From assembly GCA_022760435.1 (NCBI GenBank), contig JALEFY010000019.1, positions 1-64,000 on the forward strand: a stretch of DNA of 64,000 nucleotides, read 5' to 3'. The notes beneath the pieces were generated by a model. The model saw only the letters and a program-made list of their open reading frames with translations. It had not been told where the DNA came from and made no database searches. The position numbers and the translations under genes are program-made. Shown piece by piece: positions 1 to 7,662 of this stretch (the first letter of the stretch is position 1; each line of letters starts with the position of its first letter). Source of the stretch: Neomegalonema sp. (GTDB taxonomy: Bacteria; Pseudomonadota; Alphaproteobacteria; Rhodobacterales; Rhodobacteraceae).

Positions 1-522
1 CGGGATGATGCAGAAGGTGCAGCGGTGATCGCAGCCATTTTGCACCTGCACATAGGCCCGTGCGCGGCTGCCGAACCCGTCGATCAAATGCCCGGCGGTC
101 TCACGCGCGCTCATGATGTCATCGACGCGGATCTTTTCGGACAGGGCTGGCTCGAAAGGCTGGGCGGGGATGGGCGTTGATGCGGGCGGCGGTGCGTCCT
201 GCGCGATCTGCGCCCATGTCTTCGCCTGCATCTTTTCGAGATTGCCGATGACCAGCCCCACTTCCGGCATCGCGGCAAAGGTCTGCGGCTCGGTCTGCGC
301 GGCGCAGCCGGTGACGATGATCCGAGCGTCCGGATTGTCCTTGGCCAGGCGACGAATGCGCTGGCGGGCCTGACGCACCGCCTCTGCCGTCACCGCGCAG
401 GTATTGACGATGATCGCATTCTCCAGCCCCGCCTGTTCCCCAAGCTCGGCCATGGCTTCGGTCTCATAGGCATTGAGACGGCAGCCGAAGGTTTCAAATT
501 GAGGGGCGCTCTTGCGGGTCAT
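1..522 (-). CDS. mtaB: tRNA t6A37 methylthiotransferase MtaB, N-terminal part (cut by window edge)
   Basis: MtaB adds a methylthio group to N6-threonylcarbamoyladenosine at tRNA position 37, using radical SAM chemistry and two iron-sulfur clusters. The 174 residues present begin with FETFGCRLNAYETEAM, the usual UPF0004 opening with its first cluster cysteine. Further cluster cysteines follow in IIVNTCAVTAEA and VTGCAAQ. The radical SAM motif NGCDHRCTFC lies in the last residues before the edge. The GCRLN form and the short N-terminus fit MtaB better than MiaB or RimO. The start is the only in-frame ATG before the conserved opening. The rest of the radical SAM domain and the TRAM domain lie outside the window. 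Confidence 0.9.
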   Translation of the reverse strand, partial: MTRKSAPQFETFGCRLNAYETEAMAELGEQAGLENAIIVNTCAVTAEAVRQARQRIRRLAKDNPDARIIVTGCAAQTEPQTFAAMPEVGLVIGNLEKMQAKTWAQIAQDAPPPASTPIPAQPFEPALSEKIRVDDIMSARETAGHLIDGFGSRARAYVQVQNGCDHRCTFCIIP

Positions 523-608
523 GGTCTTGATATAAGGCCGCGAAACGCGGCGGAAACGAAGCCCCGCTGACTACAATCGCAGCGCAGGCGCGTCAAGCAG
601 CGCCCCAT

Positions 609-2102
609 CTAGGTGTGAGCGGCGCGCAGCTTTGAATAAAGGCCCTGACGCGAAAGACCGAGCAGTTCGGCGGCGCGGCGCTTGTTTCCTTCGGTGATCT
701 CCATCGCCCGCAGGATCAGCGCCCGCTCCACCGGCTCGACGACGTCGCGCAGCACGTCCTTGAGCGTCACCTCGCCCGCAAAGGCCGCCGCATGTTTGGA
801 CACGATCTCCAGCGCCTCCTGCATCGACATCTCGGCCTGTGCGCTCTCTTCCATGCGCTCGGCATCATGCAGGCAGATCACCGAGAGATCGCGGCGCCCG
901 GTGCGGCAGACCATCCCGGACACCCAGATCCGCCGCGCCCCGCGCCCTGTGGCCTGCAAGACCGTCTCATGCATGTAAAGCGCCCCTTCTTGCTGAAGGT
1001 GCTGCATCATCGCATGGAAGGCGACACTGTCGTCGCCGATCATCTCATGCACCGACGCGCCCAAAAGCGCCCCGGCACTGCTGCGCCCCAGCAGGCTCGC
1101 GGCAGCATCATTGCACCAATAGACGGTCTGGTTCGGCGCGATCACCAGCAGCGGCGCCGGTGCCCGTTTGAGCAAGCTCACAAGCTCCACCCCGATCTGC
1201 CAATCGGCCCGATCCGCGCCCGGCCCCTCTTCACCAGGCAGCGCCGAAAACGGCGGCAGCACGCGGATCAGCACTTGCGAGCGAAAGGGATGGACGAGGA
1301 TGGTCGAGGGCTTGAGAGCGCCCGCTTCCCGTTCCGCAAGGACCACCGACATGCGCCCTGGCGCTTCTCCGGCCGAGCGGCTATGGATCTCGGCCTTCAG
1401 CCGCTGCTCATCGGGCTGGGCGATGCAATCGGACAGGGGGCGCACGACCCGATCGGGATGCCAGCCAAACCGCAACTGCGCGGCGCGGTTGGCGCGCAGT
1501 ACCCTCATCGAGTTGATCTCGACAAACAGGAGCGGCTCATCAACCAGATCGAACAGCAAGGCCATGCGCGCTTCCTGATCCACCGTTTGCTGACCAAGAG
1601 CCTGCTGCGCCTTTTGCGCCCGCAACAACTCGTGCCGCAAGCCCGCTTCGCTCGCCCGGCTCAATCCCATCGCGAGCAGATAAGAGCCCTCAGCCCCTTC
1701 CTCGATCTTCTGGACGAAGTAATGCACCGGCATGCTGAAATCATCCGGTCCGTTGATCGCATGATGGAGAATGCGCTCACAAAGTTGCTTGCTCGACCAC
1801 GCCTCGGCCAGAAGATCGCGGGCGGTCACCCGCGCACTGGTGACGAGCCATTGATCAAACCGGTCTCCGGGACGAAGCGGGCGCAGGATCGGCCCCGACT
1901 GACGCAGGCGCGCGCTCAGGGTGCAATGAAGGACGCGACCGTCTTCACCGATCCGGAGGTGAAAATCCGCCATTTGTGACACAAGAGCCGCATCTACGGA
2001 TGAGTATTGCAGGGCCTCCTGAGCCTCCTGCCCTTGCTCCAGCGCAGGCTCCGCCTGCTTCTTTGTCGAAGTCGGTTTGAATACCTTACCGGTTTCGCGC
2101 AT
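609..2102 (-). CDS. ppsR: PpsR/CrtJ-like PAS-domain transcriptional regulator with Fis-type HTH
   Basis: PpsR/CrtJ proteins repress photosynthesis and tetrapyrrole genes under oxygen. This 497-residue protein has the same plan: PAS-like segments with a connecting helix (around LRHELLRAQKAQQALGQQ), then a C-terminal Fis-type HTH (GNKRRAAELLGLSRQGLYSK). The segment TLKDVLRDVVEPVERA aligns well with the linker before the PpsR HTH. The open frame continues far upstream, but the ATG at 2102 is the only sensible start and gives roughly the family length. It is divergent from hemA, a classical PpsR-regulated gene. Against R. sphaeroides PpsR recalled from memory, both redox-active cysteines are replaced by non-cysteine residues; six other cysteines are present. 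It could be a diverged paralogue rather than the orthologue. Confidence 0.72.
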   Translation of the reverse strand: MRETGKVFKPTSTKKQAEPALEQGQEAQEALQYSSVDAALVSQMADFHLRIGEDGRVLHCTLSARLRQSGPILRPLRPGDRFDQWLVTSARVTARDLLAEAWSSKQLCERILHHAINGPDDFSMPVHYFVQKIEEGAEGSYLLAMGLSRASEAGLRHELLRAQKAQQALGQQTVDQEARMALLFDLVDEPLLFVEINSMRVLRANRAAQLRFGWHPDRVVRPLSDCIAQPDEQRLKAEIHSRSAGEAPGRMSVVLAEREAGALKPSTILVHPFRSQVLIRVLPPFSALPGEEGPGADRADWQIGVELVSLLKRAPAPLLVIAPNQTVYWCNDAAASLLGRSSAGALLGASVHEMIGDDSVAFHAMMQHLQQEGALYMHETVLQATGRGARRIWVSGMVCRTGRRDLSVICLHDAERMEESAQAEMSMQEALEIVSKHAAAFAGEVTLKDVLRDVVEPVERALILRAMEITEGNKRRAAELLGLSRQGLYSKLRAAHT

Positions 2103-2591
2103 GAATGAATGACTTTCTTGGATACATCGTCGCCTAGGACGCTTAAAAACACAACTTACAGGCGCATTCTCACTTATACACCACCAAAAATCTGCCTCTT
2201 CTAGACATATTACTTGACGAAATCCGGTTTTGTCTATCGCGAATAGGGATATTGCGCGGCAAATGGACCGCCCATTCCGCCGAAAATGCGCGCGGGCGGT
2301 GGATGCGACAAATTCAGACAATTGCATAAGAGCCCCCCGATGCGATATCAATCGCGTTGGGCTCTCACACAGCCTCCAAAAGCTACGGTGTCGCAGGGGC
2401 GTTGCATGACGTTTCAATGTCTGCAAAGCTCGCGACCGAAGAGAATAGCCGCCGCTTGCCTGTCTGCTCCGCCACGGTGCCGCCGTGCCTGCATTCTTTC
2501 TGGGCAATTTCGTCCGGCGTGAACACAGTCGCCGAGACACGGCCGCCGAAACACGATCGCCGATGTTAAACGGTACAGTCGGGAGAGACAC
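2103..2591. promoter_or_regulatory. Divergent intergenic region between ppsR-like gene and hemA
   Basis: This 489-base spacer must hold the start signals of both genes. A possible plus-strand promoter is TTGACG (2214-2219), 16 bases, then TATCGC; this is weak. The hemA ribosome site is GGGAGAG just before its ATG. I looked for the PpsR box TGT-N12-ACA and the FNR box TTGAT-N4-ATCAA and found neither. The part near ppsR is AT-richer than its surroundings. No convincing open reading frame is seen. Confidence 0.4.
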
Positions 2592-3806
2592 ATGGATTAC
2601 GAAGCCTTCTTCGCCGATCAACTCGAAGCGTTGAAGAACGAGGGAAACTACCGGGTCTTTGCTGATCTCGAACGCCATCGCGGCCGTTTCCCGCGTGCCC
2701 TGCGCCATCAGGGCGATCAGGTTTCCGAAGTAACCGTCTGGTGCTCGAACGATTATCTGGGCATGGGCCAGCATCCCGATGTGCTGACGGCAATGCATGA
2801 AGCCATTGATAAATGCGGCGCCGGTGCTGGCGGTACGCGGAATATCTCGGGCACCAATCACTATCATGTCGAGCTCGAGCGCGAGCTCGCCGATCTGCAC
2901 GGCAAGGAAAGCGCGCTGCTGTTCACCTCCGGCTATGTGTCGAACTGGGCAGCCCTTGGCACGCTGGCGAGCCGGATCCCCGGCTGCGTCGTGCTCTCCG
3001 ATGCGCTCAATCATGCCTCGATGATCGAAGGCATCCGCCACTCCAAGGCCGAGCGGCACATCTGGAAGCACAACGACCTCGTCGATCTCGAGCGCCTGCT
3101 GCGTGCGATCGAACCCGGCCGCCCGAAGCTGATCGCTTTTGAGAGCGTCTATTCGATGGATGGTGATATCGCACCGATCAAGGAGATCTGCGATCTGGCC
3201 GATAAATATGGCGCCATGACCTATATCGACGAGGTTCACGCTGTCGGCATGTACGGCCCGCGCGGCGGCGGCGTTGCCGAACGCGAAGGTCTGATGGATC
3301 GGATCACGGTCATCGAAGGCACTCTGGGCAAGGCCTATGGTGTGGTTGGCGGCTATATCGCCGCTTCCGAAGCGCTGTGCGATTTCGTGCGCAGCTTCGC
3401 CAGCGGGTTCATCTTCACCACCGCCCTGCCCCCCAGCGTCGCCGCTGGCGCAGCCGCCTCGATCCGTCATCTCAAGCAAAGCTGTGTGGAGCGCGAAGCC
3501 CAGCAGGACCGCGTGCGCGCCCTGCGATCCCGGCTCGACCGCTTTGGGATCCCACATCTGGAAAATCCCAGCCATATCGTGCCGGTGATCGTCGGCGATC
3601 CGGTGAAGTGCAAATGGATCTCCGATCACCTGCTGGATGTGCATGGGATCTACATCCAGCCGATCAACTACCCGACCGTGCCCAAAGGCACCGAGCGGCT
3701 GCGCATCACGCCGGGGCCCAACCATACCGATGCCGATCTCGACCATCTGGTCAGCGCGCTCGAAGAGCTCTGGTCCCAATGCGCCCTCGCCCGCGCGGTG
3801 GCCTGA
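2592..3806 (+). CDS. hemA: 5-aminolevulinate synthase
   Basis: HemA condenses glycine and succinyl-CoA to 5-aminolevulinate with pyridoxal phosphate, the first step of haem and bacteriochlorophyll synthesis by the Shemin route. The 404-residue protein has the full family signature: opening MDYEAFF, the glycine-rich [47 protein letters not shown], and the cofactor lysine K247 in EGTLGKAYG. Length matches Rhodobacter ALAS (about 405). The start has a purine-rich ribosome site (GGGAGAGAC). Its divergent partner is a PpsR-like regulator, so oxygen control of tetrapyrrole synthesis is plausible. Rhodobacter species often carry two ALAS genes; only this one is in view. Confidence 0.97.
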   Translation: MDYEAFFADQLEALKNEGNYRVFADLERHRGRFPRALRHQGDQVSEVTVWCSNDYLGMGQHPDVLTAMHEAIDKCGAGAGGTRNISGTNHYHVELERELADLHGKESALLFTSGYVSNWAALGTLASRIPGCVVLSDALNHASMIEGIRHSKAERHIWKHNDLVDLERLLRAIEPGRPKLIAFESVYSMDGDIAPIKEICDLADKYGAMTYIDEVHAVGMYGPRGGGVAEREGLMDRITVIEGTLGKAYGVVGGYIAASEALCDFVRSFASGFIFTTALPPSVAAGAAASIRHLKQSCVEREAQQDRVRALRSRLDRFGIPHLENPSHIVPVIVGDPVKCKWISDHLLDVHGIYIQPINYPTVPKGTERLRITPGPNHTDADLDHLVSALEELWSQCALARAVA

Positions 3807-3844
3807 CGGCGCAGAGCAAGCTACAGGATTTATCCGACACCCCC

Positions 3845-3880
3845 TTGTCATGTGAAAGATTTCCCCCTATATCTTTCGCA
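3845..3880 (+). promoter_or_regulatory. Promoter with embedded operator of the toxin-antitoxin operon
   Basis: A good sigma-70-like promoter is visible: TTGTCA (3845-3850), 17 bases, TATATC (3868-3873). Two 10-base arms (3851-3860 and 3871-3880) form an inverted repeat, GAAAGAT...ATCTTTC with 9 of 10 positions paired. They overlap the spacer and the -10 box. The antitoxin has a perfect AAAGGAGG ribosome site and an ATG at 3896, leaving a leader of only about 15 bases. This layout suits autorepression by the antitoxin or the toxin-antitoxin complex. Confidence 0.7.
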
Positions 3881-3895
3881 TGAAAGGAGGCCGAC

Positions 3896-4285
3896 ATGGC
3901 CAACAGACAACCTGTGCACCAACAATCTGAGCAACAGTCGCGCGAACAAGTGCTCACCCACGCGGTCTTGGCCGCTTCTGCGCGATTGGGGCTGACCGCC
4001 GATGCATTGGCGCGGGTGCTGACGATCTCACCGGCGCAGGTCTCGCGGATGAAGAAGGGCAGCACTCACCTCACCGAAGGTTCGGCACCCTATCAATTGG
4101 GTACGCTGCTGGTGAGGCTGTTTCGCTCGCTTGATGCAATCACCGGCGGCGACGAAAGGGTGGCACGCGCCTGGATGCAAAATCCCAACAGCGCCTTGCA
4201 TGGCGTGCCAGCGCAGATCATCGGTAAAGTCGAGGGGTTGACCCGCACGGTCAGCTATCTTGATGCCAGGCGCGCTCTGCTGTGA
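3896..4285 (+). CDS. Xre/MbcA/ParS-type antitoxin (DUF2384)
   Basis: Probable antitoxin of a type II system. The 129-residue protein has an N-terminal helix-turn-helix (LGLTADALARVLTISPAQVS) and a C-terminal DUF2384 toxin-binding region including RAWMQNPNSALHGVPAQII and ending in a short helix with an LDARRALL tail. Members of this family bind their RES toxin, occlude its active site and repress their own promoter. The gene overlaps the downstream toxin by four bases (GTGA), indicating translational coupling, and has a strong Shine-Dalgarno sequence, as expected for an antitoxin made in excess. A promoter-embedded inverted repeat lies directly upstream. Confidence 0.88.
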   Translation: MANRQPVHQQSEQQSREQVLTHAVLAASARLGLTADALARVLTISPAQVSRMKKGSTHLTEGSAPYQLGTLLVRLFRSLDAITGGDERVARAWMQNPNSALHGVPAQIIGKVEGLTRTVSYLDARRALL

Positions 4286-5067
4286 GCCTGCCCGACGATC
4301 TCGATATCAACGCAGTGCCGCTACAGCCCTATAGTGAGACCGTTTGGCGGATCGTCGAGGCCCAGACCGTGGTCTCGACGACCAAGCTGACCCAAGCCCC
4401 GGCAGAGCAGGCTCTGCTTGAAGAGATCCTCGAAGAGAGTAAACCGAGCGTCCCACCCGATTGCACCCATTTGCACTATCTGCAATTCACCCCGTTTCGA
4501 TATGGCTGCTACCCAAAGGGCTCGCGTTTTCGCCAAGCCGGTGTGACGCCGGGCGTGTTCTATGCCGCCGAGCATCTAGAGACCGCTGCCGCCGAATTCG
4601 CCTTTGGCCATGTGCTGTTTTACGCGGAATCTCCAGATACCCCGGTTCCGAAGAATGGCAGCCCGCTCACCGCATTCAGTAGCCGCATTGCTGCCAGCGC
4701 CGCCGCAGATCTTCGAACGCCGCCGCTCGATGACCACGCGGCGCTCTGGAACCACAAGACCGACTATACCCATACGCAAGCTCTTGAGGCCGCTTTGCGT
4801 GCCCGTGGCTGTGACGCGCTGATCACCCGCTCAGTGCGCGATCCGGCCGCGCGTTCCAATGTCGCCGTGCTGGAGTGTTCTGCCTTTGACGAGCCCGCGC
4901 CGATCGCAGAGCGTCCGATGCAAATCCTGATTTCTGAGAACCATGTCAGCATCCTAACCCTTGCGCGCACCGAAGCCAGCAAGGTTCAGTTTGACTTTGA
5001 TCTCGAAGCCTTTGACGACCCGCGCCTGACAGATTGGCTGCAAGAGCACCGGACCGCGCGCCGCTAG
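4282..5067 (+). CDS. RES-domain toxin (NAD+-targeting)
   Basis: RES-domain toxins attack NAD+ (phosphorolysis or hydrolysis) or ADP-ribosylate a target, causing stasis. The 261-residue protein shows the family core: WRIVEAQ, then GSRFRQAG followed by FYAAEHLETAAAEFAFG, which supplies the Arg, the aromatic residue and the Glu of the pocket, and a later N-V-A-V-L strand after SN. Start is GTG at 4282, overlapping the antitoxin stop. It is longer than the minimal RES toxins because of N- and C-terminal extensions. Its last codons overlap by four bases, tail to tail, with the convergent flagellar-cluster gene. Catalytic mode (NAD+ phosphorylase versus ADP-ribosyltransferase) cannot be told from sequence. 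Confidence 0.85.
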   Translation: MSLPDDLDINAVPLQPYSETVWRIVEAQTVVSTTKLTQAPAEQALLEEILEESKPSVPPDCTHLHYLQFTPFRYGCYPKGSRFRQAGVTPGVFYAAEHLETAAAEFAFGHVLFYAESPDTPVPKNGSPLTAFSSRIAASAAADLRTPPLDDHAALWNHKTDYTHTQALEAALRARGCDALITRSVRDPAARSNVAVLECSAFDEPAPIAERPMQILISENHVSILTLARTEASKVQFDFDLEAFDDPRLTDWLQEHRTARR

Positions 5068-5402
5068 AGCCCCGAGACCAACGACCCGACTGCCTCGACC
5101 TCGCCATTGGAGCGCAGCAAGGCGCTGCGGGCGAGATCGTATTCCTCGCGCAGCTCTCCGATCTGCACCAGCAACGCCTCGCGGCGGCTCAATTGCATGC
5201 GCCGCCATTGCTCGAACGCGTTCCAGGCCGCGAAGTCTCCGGCTTCGATCTGCCAGGCACCGGCGACGAGATCCTGATCAATCGCCTGTTTCTCGGTCTC
5301 CAGCCGCGCGATCTCGCTTTGGACATCGGCGAAACGACCCGCATCGCGCTGCTTCTTCCCTTCAAGCGCGCCGGCCAGACGCGCAAGCCCCTCAGTATTC
5401 AT
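5064..5402 (-). CDS. Small coiled-coil protein at the end of the flagellar export cluster
   Basis: A 112-residue, strongly helical protein rich in Glu, Gln, Arg and Ala, with heptad-like spacing through most of its length (for example RFADVQSEIARLETEKQAI). It has no signal peptide or membrane segment. It follows flhB in the same direction after about 130 bases. Size, charge and position recall FliJ/YscO-type export chaperones, which bridge the ATPase ring and FlhA and are too variable to recognise by sequence. I infer a FliJ-like role but cannot show it. No other fliJ candidate is seen next to fliI in this window. Confidence 0.6.
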   Translation of the reverse strand: MNTEGLARLAGALEGKKQRDAGRFADVQSEIARLETEKQAIDQDLVAGAWQIEAGDFAAWNAFEQWRRMQLSRREALLVQIGELREEYDLARSALLRSNGEVEAVGSLVSGL

Positions 5403-5531
5403 AGATCAAAATCCCTTGTCCTCATCCAGGCTTCAAATGGTGCCCGGGACCCGATCAATCTAGCAGCCAATTCTTGCTCAAGGATTGCCAGCCACGCCTT
5501 CGGGTCACCGGAGTTTCACGCCTTGCACGCA

Positions 5532-6620
5532 TCAACGGCGCTGTTTCTTCTTTCGCATCTCATCGGCAAAGCGGATGGCCGCCGCGACCGCCTGATAGTG
5601 ATCCGGGCGGATCTCTTCATCGATCTCAACGGTGGCATGCAGCGCCCGCGTCGTCGCCACATCGCGATGGATCGGCACCTGATTGGCCTCGGCGATCTCG
5701 CGGATCTTGAGCGCGATCTCATCGACACCTTTGGCAACGCATCGCGGCGCCGAGCCGCGCTTGCGATCCCATTTGAGCGCCACGGCATAGTGGGTCGGGT
5801 TGACCATCACCACATCCGCCTCGGGCACCTCGATCATCATGCGATTGCTCGCAATCTCGCGCCCGCGCTGCATGCGCTGGCCCTTCATATGCGGATCACC
5901 CTCGCTCTGCTTGGTCTCGTCCTTCATCTCCTGCAAGGACATGCGCAGCTTCTGGCGGTGGGTGTGATGCTGCCACAGCAGATCGAGCAGACCGATCGAG
6001 ATCGCCACGCCAGTGGTCGCGTAGAGCAGCGCGCTGCCATGCTCGACCAGCAGCGCCGGCATCGCCCGGATATCCAGCCGCATCATCATCGGCAGCTCGT
6101 CGCTGATCGAACTCACGATCACGCCCAGAACAACCGCAATCGCCAGCAGCTTGACGAAGCTCTTGAAGAACTCCATCAGCCCGGTCATGCCGAATTTTTG
6201 CTTGGCATTGGCGAGCGGCGAGATCTTCGAGAGCTTGGGCTCGAGCTTGCTCGGCGCGATCACGAAAGCCTGCTGGCCCATCAGCGCGATGAGGACGAAC
6301 AGGACCGGGACCAAGAAAAGCGGCGCCACGGCCAGCCCGATCGCACTGGCGAGCTGGGCGAACATGCTGCCATGCCCCGAATGCAGCAAGGCTTGCGAGA
6401 AGTCATGCGGGCGCGCGAGCATTGCCGCGAGCGGGGCGCCAAGCCCCTGCCCGATCATGCCACCGCCAATCGCCAGCACCGCGACAATGCCCAGATACAT
6501 CGCCGCAGCATTGATATCGTTGGATTTGGGAATATCGCCCTTTTCCCGCGCCTGCTTGAGTTTCTGCGGCGTCGGGTCGAGTGTTTTTTCCTGGCCGTCA
6601 TCCTGTGCGCCGTCTGACAT
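5532..6620 (-). CDS. flhB: Flagellar export switch protein FlhB
   Basis: FlhB is an inner-membrane component of the flagellar type III export gate. It switches substrate class from rod/hook to filament after cleaving itself. The 362-residue protein opens with the typical KTLDPTPQKLKQAREKGDIPKS, has four membrane segments, and carries the autocleavage motif NPTH with N274. The C-terminal cytoplasmic domain is complete (ALHATVEIDEEIRPDHYQAV). Its ATG overlaps the fliR stop, so the two are translationally coupled. Confidence 0.96.
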   Translation of the reverse strand: MSDGAQDDGQEKTLDPTPQKLKQAREKGDIPKSNDINAAAMYLGIVAVLAIGGGMIGQGLGAPLAAMLARPHDFSQALLHSGHGSMFAQLASAIGLAVAPLFLVPVLFVLIALMGQQAFVIAPSKLEPKLSKISPLANAKQKFGMTGLMEFFKSFVKLLAIAVVLGVIVSSISDELPMMMRLDIRAMPALLVEHGSALLYATTGVAISIGLLDLLWQHHTHRQKLRMSLQEMKDETKQSEGDPHMKGQRMQRGREIASNRMMIEVPEADVVMVNPTHYAVALKWDRKRGSAPRCVAKGVDEIALKIREIAEANQVPIHRDVATTRALHATVEIDEEIRPDHYQAVAAAIRFADEMRKKKQRR

Positions 6621-7411
6621 CAGAACCTCCCGAACGGATCAAGCAGCACCGGCTGTAACTTGAGCATCCAAACCGTCAGCGTGGTACCCGCGAGCAGCAT
6701 CAGCAGGATGAGGCCGAGCCCGGTGATTGCCGGAACGCCGACAAAGGCCACCATGAGCTGCGGCATGGCGCGGTTGATGAAGCCAAGCGCGAGGTTGTAG
6801 AGGAAGGCGACGATGATAAAGGGCAGCGCCAGCGAGACCGCGAGATTGAAGGCTGAGACCGCGCGGCTCATCGACCATTCCGCCAGATCGCCCGCGACCG
6901 GGAAAGTGGCAAAGGGCAGCACGTCATAGCTCATGACGATCAATGCCGCCGCCTTCACATGCAGGCCCAGGATCATCGCCAGGGTGATCCCGCCCATGGT
7001 CAGGATGGTGGCGATGGTCGGTTCGGGCTCGGGACCGACCCCTGAGCCGAACATCTGGCTCAGGCTGAGATTTTGCGCGGCGAGCGTGCCCGCGGTTTGC
7101 AGCGCAAACACCAGCACCCGCACGCCAAAGCCCAGGGCCAGCCCGCAAATTGCCTCTGCCCCATAGGTGAAGAGCAAGGTCAGCGGCGCGGCCTCGATGC
7201 TGGTCACGCGCTCAGAGACCAGCGGCCAGGTGACGATCGCGAAGGCAAGGGCCGCGCCGAGCTTGATCTGCATCGGGGTCGATCGCTCGCCAATGCCGGG
7301 GAGGAAAAAGATGAAGGCCGAGATCCGCACAAACACCGCCACCGCCACCAGCACGATGGTCGCGGCCTGATCGAGAAACGGTTGCAGGGCGGCAAGAGCG
7401 CTCGGGGTCAT
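6620..7411 (-). CDS. fliR: Flagellar export protein FliR
   Basis: FliR is part of the FliPQR export gate core. The 263-residue protein is hydrophobic with about six membrane segments. It carries family landmarks such as ISAFIFFLPGIGER near the N-terminus, AAQNLSLSQMFG in the middle, and FLYNLALGFINRAMPQL in the C-terminal half. It overlaps flhB. Upstream, about 250 bases of dispersed palindromic repeat separate it from flhA, which is unusual inside an export operon. fliP is not in the window. Confidence 0.95.
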   Translation of the reverse strand: MTPSALAALQPFLDQAATIVLVAVAVFVRISAFIFFLPGIGERSTPMQIKLGAALAFAIVTWPLVSERVTSIEAAPLTLLFTYGAEAICGLALGFGVRVLVFALQTAGTLAAQNLSLSQMFGSGVGPEPEPTIATILTMGGITLAMILGLHVKAAALIVMSYDVLPFATFPVAGDLAEWSMSRAVSAFNLAVSLALPFIIVAFLYNLALGFINRAMPQLMVAFVGVPAITGLGLILLMLLAGTTLTVWMLKLQPVLLDPFGRF

Positions 7412-7436
7412 GGATCAGCCCCTCGCCCGTAGCAAG

Positions 7437-7635
7437 GTCATCCTCGGACTTGTCCCGAGGATCCATGCACCCGTGCTCACGGCGCGATGGATTGCCGGGA
7501 CGCGCCCGGCAGTGTCCGCTGCGCGCTGCAAGACTGTCAGGAAAGCCAGAACGGTGTCATCCTCGGACGTGTTCCGAGGATCCATTCGTCCGCTCTCGCT
7601 GGAGCTAGGATTGCCGGGACGGGCCCGGCAATGAC
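7437..7635. repeat. Two copies of a dispersed modular palindromic repeat between flhA and fliR
   Basis: Copy 1 (7437-7514) and copy 2 (7556-7635) share one layout. First comes a module with inverted CCTCGG/CCGAGG arms followed by ATCCAT. Then comes about 20 variable bases. Last is a module with inverted GCCGGG/CCCGGC arms. The complete second copy begins with GTCAT and ends with ATGAC, so the whole element is also inverted at its ends. The same modules recur near 20352-20480 and 39574-39810. Such intergenic repeats are common in alphaproteobacterial genomes. Here they could fold in the transcript and lower fliR-flhB expression relative to flhA. Confidence 0.85.
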
Positions 7636-7662
7636 GGAGGCGAGAACCTGCGACGCAGCCCA

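Noticed and set aside
2103-2591. PpsR box (TGT-N12-ACA) or FNR box in the hemA promoter
   Set aside because: I checked the plus-strand TGT triplets I found (2232, 2389, 2418, 2461, about 2567); none has ACA at the right distance, and no TTGAT-N4-ATCAA is present.
2103-3851. Extension of the minus-strand ppsR frame to a 1080-residue protein
   Set aside because: The extra part is the antisense of hemA and the intergenic region; it has no recognisable features and the regulator is complete from 2102.
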